A stretch of DNA of 64,000 nucleotides from JAFGXT01 sp963677165 (lineage in GTDB: Bacteria; Verrucomicrobiota; Lentisphaeria; Victivallales; SZUA-371), in the NCBI GenBank assembly GCA_963677165.2, contig CAXXSX010000002.1, positions 3,720,001 through 3,784,000 on the forward strand. Direction: 5' to 3'. The notes under the pieces are model-generated. The model ran no database searches. It saw only the letters and a program-made list of their open reading frames with translations, and was not told the DNA's origin. The position numbers and the translations under genes were made by a program. This document shows positions 62,801 to 64,000 of this stretch, in pieces; within the stretch, counting starts at the first letter, position 1; each line of letters starts with the position of its first letter.

Positions 62801-63647
62801 AGTTATGGATAATATCCTCGGATGCCCTCAATTGGGATTTCTGGGAGATGTATTGGTTCGGATCAATACTCCGAAGGGAATGAAGTATTTAAATTGTTCT
62901 TCACAGTATGCGGTGCCCGGTACCTGCGGAGAGAACAACTATTCCGCGATCATGCTGAATTCCGGTAAAATAGAGACTGTTAAAGTGAATTCCACGCTGG
63001 ATAACCGTTTTCATGCAGTATTTGATATGAATGTAAAATCGAACGGGGATACGGAAATAGTCAAGACGGTAAAATACTATGGGACCGACTATGAGGATTT
63101 TAACCAGATGTATTCGGAAATGACTCCGGAAAAGCGCAGCCGTTATTTTCAGCGTGAAGCTAATAATATTTCCGCTGCCGCCATGCTGGTCAGTAAAAAA
63201 GTCGATGTGAAAACATATCCGGCAGTCAAGATGGTGAAAGTCAACGTTCCGCGTTATGCCGTGAAGGAAAGTAAATATCTTTATTTTACGTTGCCGCTTG
63301 ATATGCTGAAAAGTCTGATAAGAGTTGGTTCTGATGAGCGTTTTATGCCGTATTACCGCTCCAGTTTTAGAAAATTTAAGATAAAATGTAACATCACTCT
63401 GCCGAAAGAATACGGGCAGATACTGATGCGTCCTGCCGGATTTAAATGGAGTTATCCGAATGATGGCGGAGAAATTACGTACAGTATTAAAAATGATCCT
63501 GAAAATTCAAATAGGCTGATTGCGATATGCAGTGTGGATCTCAAGCCGTCGATTGTTAAGCCGCGAAGGTTCAGTGATCTAATATTCATTGCTGATCGAC
63601 TGGGAAAGACGGCAACCTGGTTAATTCTGTCCGGTACCGGCAAGTGA
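59838..63647 (+). CDS. Secreted double DUF3857-transglutaminase protein
   Basis: 1269 residues; strong AAAGGGG ribosome site and a signal peptide (LAASCIALLMTGTALIAA). The protein is two tandem halves of DUF3857 followed by a transglutaminase-like fold. The first half has a complete triad: YGVCRDKAALLAAML (Cys355), FNHAITCV and LMDSTDE. In the second half the corresponding site reads YGNSADRAIVYYAML, with Ser957 in place of the cysteine, so it is probably inactive and structural. Such proteins are periplasmic or surface-exposed, and their substrates are unknown. Monocistronic in this window. Confidence 0.88.
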   Translation: MFGLFRKLLAASCIALLMTGTALIAAEKANVDGKKVKGILCDRDATIKTAVGVTRVKYPDADSVLVNDTEYCRYNPDGTSVTIDDCYEKILTEKGKRNYQTLTFWFMVPFSTVEIDCLEIIRPDGTIVPIDAEKNSKVMISPGQMSSNIYNPNNKIKTVLVPGLQVGDMLHYRYRRIALKTRVPDSWCEYFTLQSTSPIVRYRVVVDAPKELPLQSIVVKDEVKGSMTYKKSEKDGRIIYDWLAINVPRIFEEPGMPAYYTVVQRVLVSTFPDWKAISRWYWDISKSHLAKTTPAMKAKVEELVKGITDPVKKINAIFQFVSNDIRYMGITTEKEAPGYEPHDVNITFDNKYGVCRDKAALLAAMLRIAGFNAFPVLFYQGPKKDKEVPNNYFNHAITCVKMPDGKYMLMDSTDESTRDIFPSYLCDKSYLVATPEGETLLVSDVIPVKKNLVNIKTYGNIDANGTLTAKAEIQFNGINDSIYRGAFMRWKPEKRFNFFAGRIKRAVPGAELKSLRIFPDQLNNTKFKLRAELSFQVKNFPISGDNTKMMNLPWIGTQFGAVNFILSNTGLAKRRFPMKLFSTCGAAEKFRITMDDPGKVISIPEYKPINNPDMEWKQSVKVDKNVLVGTSEFLLKTMEISPKQYLVLKQSLKDIEYSRRKMPIFRSTGLLAGADAVILDKNIRFNVAADGSVTRIDKVKQQILTYGGKKEHSELKFRYNPSFETVKLKLATVTTPDGKVKKIKPEEINIMDAGWVGSAPRYPAEKVMVASLPGVDKGCVIDYEVERVTKKRPFVSLIGVFREMEPILKKTISISLDKNVADHLKTINADAVSYSESEENGRLVKSWSIANQKKIPDEIELPPFWLCGPSVYVSDGNWKEYAAKIKSVMDKAAEVSEKCVEVSRKLTTKAGSDAEKIRLIRDYIAENIRAAGPNFESLPLLAITPADRTLADAYGNSADRAIVYYAMLKAVGFKPEFVLTFGMPPVEEVMDNILGCPQLGFLGDVLVRINTPKGMKYLNCSSQYAVPGTCGENNYSAIMLNSGKIETVKVNSTLDNRFHAVFDMNVKSNGDTEIVKTVKYYGTDYEDFNQMYSEMTPEKRSRYFQREANNISAAAMLVSKKVDVKTYPAVKMVKVNVPRYAVKESKYLYFTLPLDMLKSLIRVGSDERFMPYYRSSFRKFKIKCNITLPKEYGQILMRPAGFKWSYPNDGGEITYSIKNDPENSNRLIAICSVDLKPSIVKPRRFSDLIFIADRLGKTATWLILSGTGK

Positions 63648-64000
63648 ACCCGTACGGCAGATAGCGTTAGTATCTTCAAGCAAAAACTGGCTTACAGGAA
63701 AATATGTGGTACAGATTTCGGATAGTTCCGTCCGGATTATCTGGAATATTATATTGATCACTGATCTGATCATTATCTTGTATTTTTATTTTTGATATGT
63801 TATATTGGCTTAAGAATTAGAATATTGGAGGATTCTAAACTTAAAAAAACAAAAATTACAATTGAAATATAGTTATCGATGGTAACTGTCAACAAATGTT
63901 TCTGAATGAAAATCTACCAGATTCAATACTTAAAGCGCAAAAAATTTAATAATTCAAGCTCTTAAAGTATAACAAGAGAAACGATGTTGAGAGTTGCTCT
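63648..64000. other. 353-bp gene-free end of the window
   Basis: AT-rich apart from the repeat copy at 63650-63680 and TGATCA-rich sequence near 63755. An ATG at 63984 could open a gene that continues past the window, but only five codons are visible and no ribosome site supports it. Confidence 0.4.
63650..63680 (-). repeat. Dispersed repeat family, copy C (inverted, partial)
   Basis: Its reverse complement reads TGAAG, then ATACTAACGC, ATC, and CGTACGG, matching the 3' half of copy A (2470-2500) with a 2-base deletion and a few changes. It lies directly after the DUF3857 gene. Confidence 0.5.

Overview
The window reads like the chromosome of a Lentisphaerae/Victivallales-type bacterium (PVC superphylum). 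That placement is an inference from content. Several secreted glycoside hydrolases sit next to pseudopilins with the FTLIEL N-terminus and a C-terminal H-x9-DG-type signature. There are GntR/LacI-hybrid regulators, a formylglycine-type sulfatase, and a 34-residue basic protein of a kind I associate with PVC genomes. No rRNA, tRNA, CRISPR array, transposase or phage structural gene was seen.

Layout. 1-4 kb: 3' end of a large secreted protein, a two-domain RidA-like protein, a hypothetical gene, three palindromic 89-bp elements at an exact 132-bp period, and a LexA-like repressor lacking the usual self-cleavage features. 4-12 kb: a sulfatase divergent from an AraC regulator, then GntR-LacI regulator, pseudopilin, secreted TIM-barrel protein and GH37 trehalase-like enzyme. 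12-15.5 kb: a sialidase-like gene between two 160-bp direct repeats made of the trehalase and acetolactate-synthase gene ends. 15.7-21.7 kb: DUF6311 membrane protein, ECF sigma/anti-sigma pair, D-aminoacylase-recX pair, and a small orphan gene. 21.9-29.6 kb: a minus-strand cluster of regulator, pseudopilin, secreted protein and four consecutive phosphoesterase-type enzymes. 29.8-33.5 kb: pyrR-pyrB-pyrC, a small membrane protein and a BamE-like lipoprotein. 33.7-37 kb: vapB-vapC followed by an XPB-type helicase and a Bax1/DUF790-type nuclease. 37-43 kb: two LamG-pseudopilin fusions, a receiver-kinase-zinc-ribbon protein, a tandem pair of structured non-coding elements, and a sigma/anti-sigma/Spy-like operon. 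43-46.7 kb: phosphodiesterase, comM, trmO. 46.7-56.5 kb: LacI regulator, GH42, second hydrolase and pseudopilin as one carbohydrate operon, then SDR, MATE transporter and a small basic protein. 56.6-64 kb: three tandem paralogous membrane proteins, a methyltransferase split by an octanucleotide repeat, and a 1269-residue double DUF3857/transglutaminase protein.

How the genes work together. Three separate loci repeat the same kit: sugar-sensing repressor, its own pseudopilin, and a secreted hydrolase. This suggests substrate-specific pseudopilins that help secrete or display glycan-degrading enzymes. One of the loci adds a phosphoesterase set (histidine phosphatase, PHP, calcineurin-type, and a calcineurin-PHP fusion) that may process a phosphorylated or phosphodiester-linked substrate.

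The strongest leads for something undescribed are: the methyltransferase gene that loss of one 8-bp repeat unit would put back in frame (58865-59616); the tandem structured element with a 41-bp identical core (41218-41581); the repeat-bracketed sialidase insertion (11902-13903); the palindromic array (3023-3375); and the phosphoesterase cluster (21923-25654).
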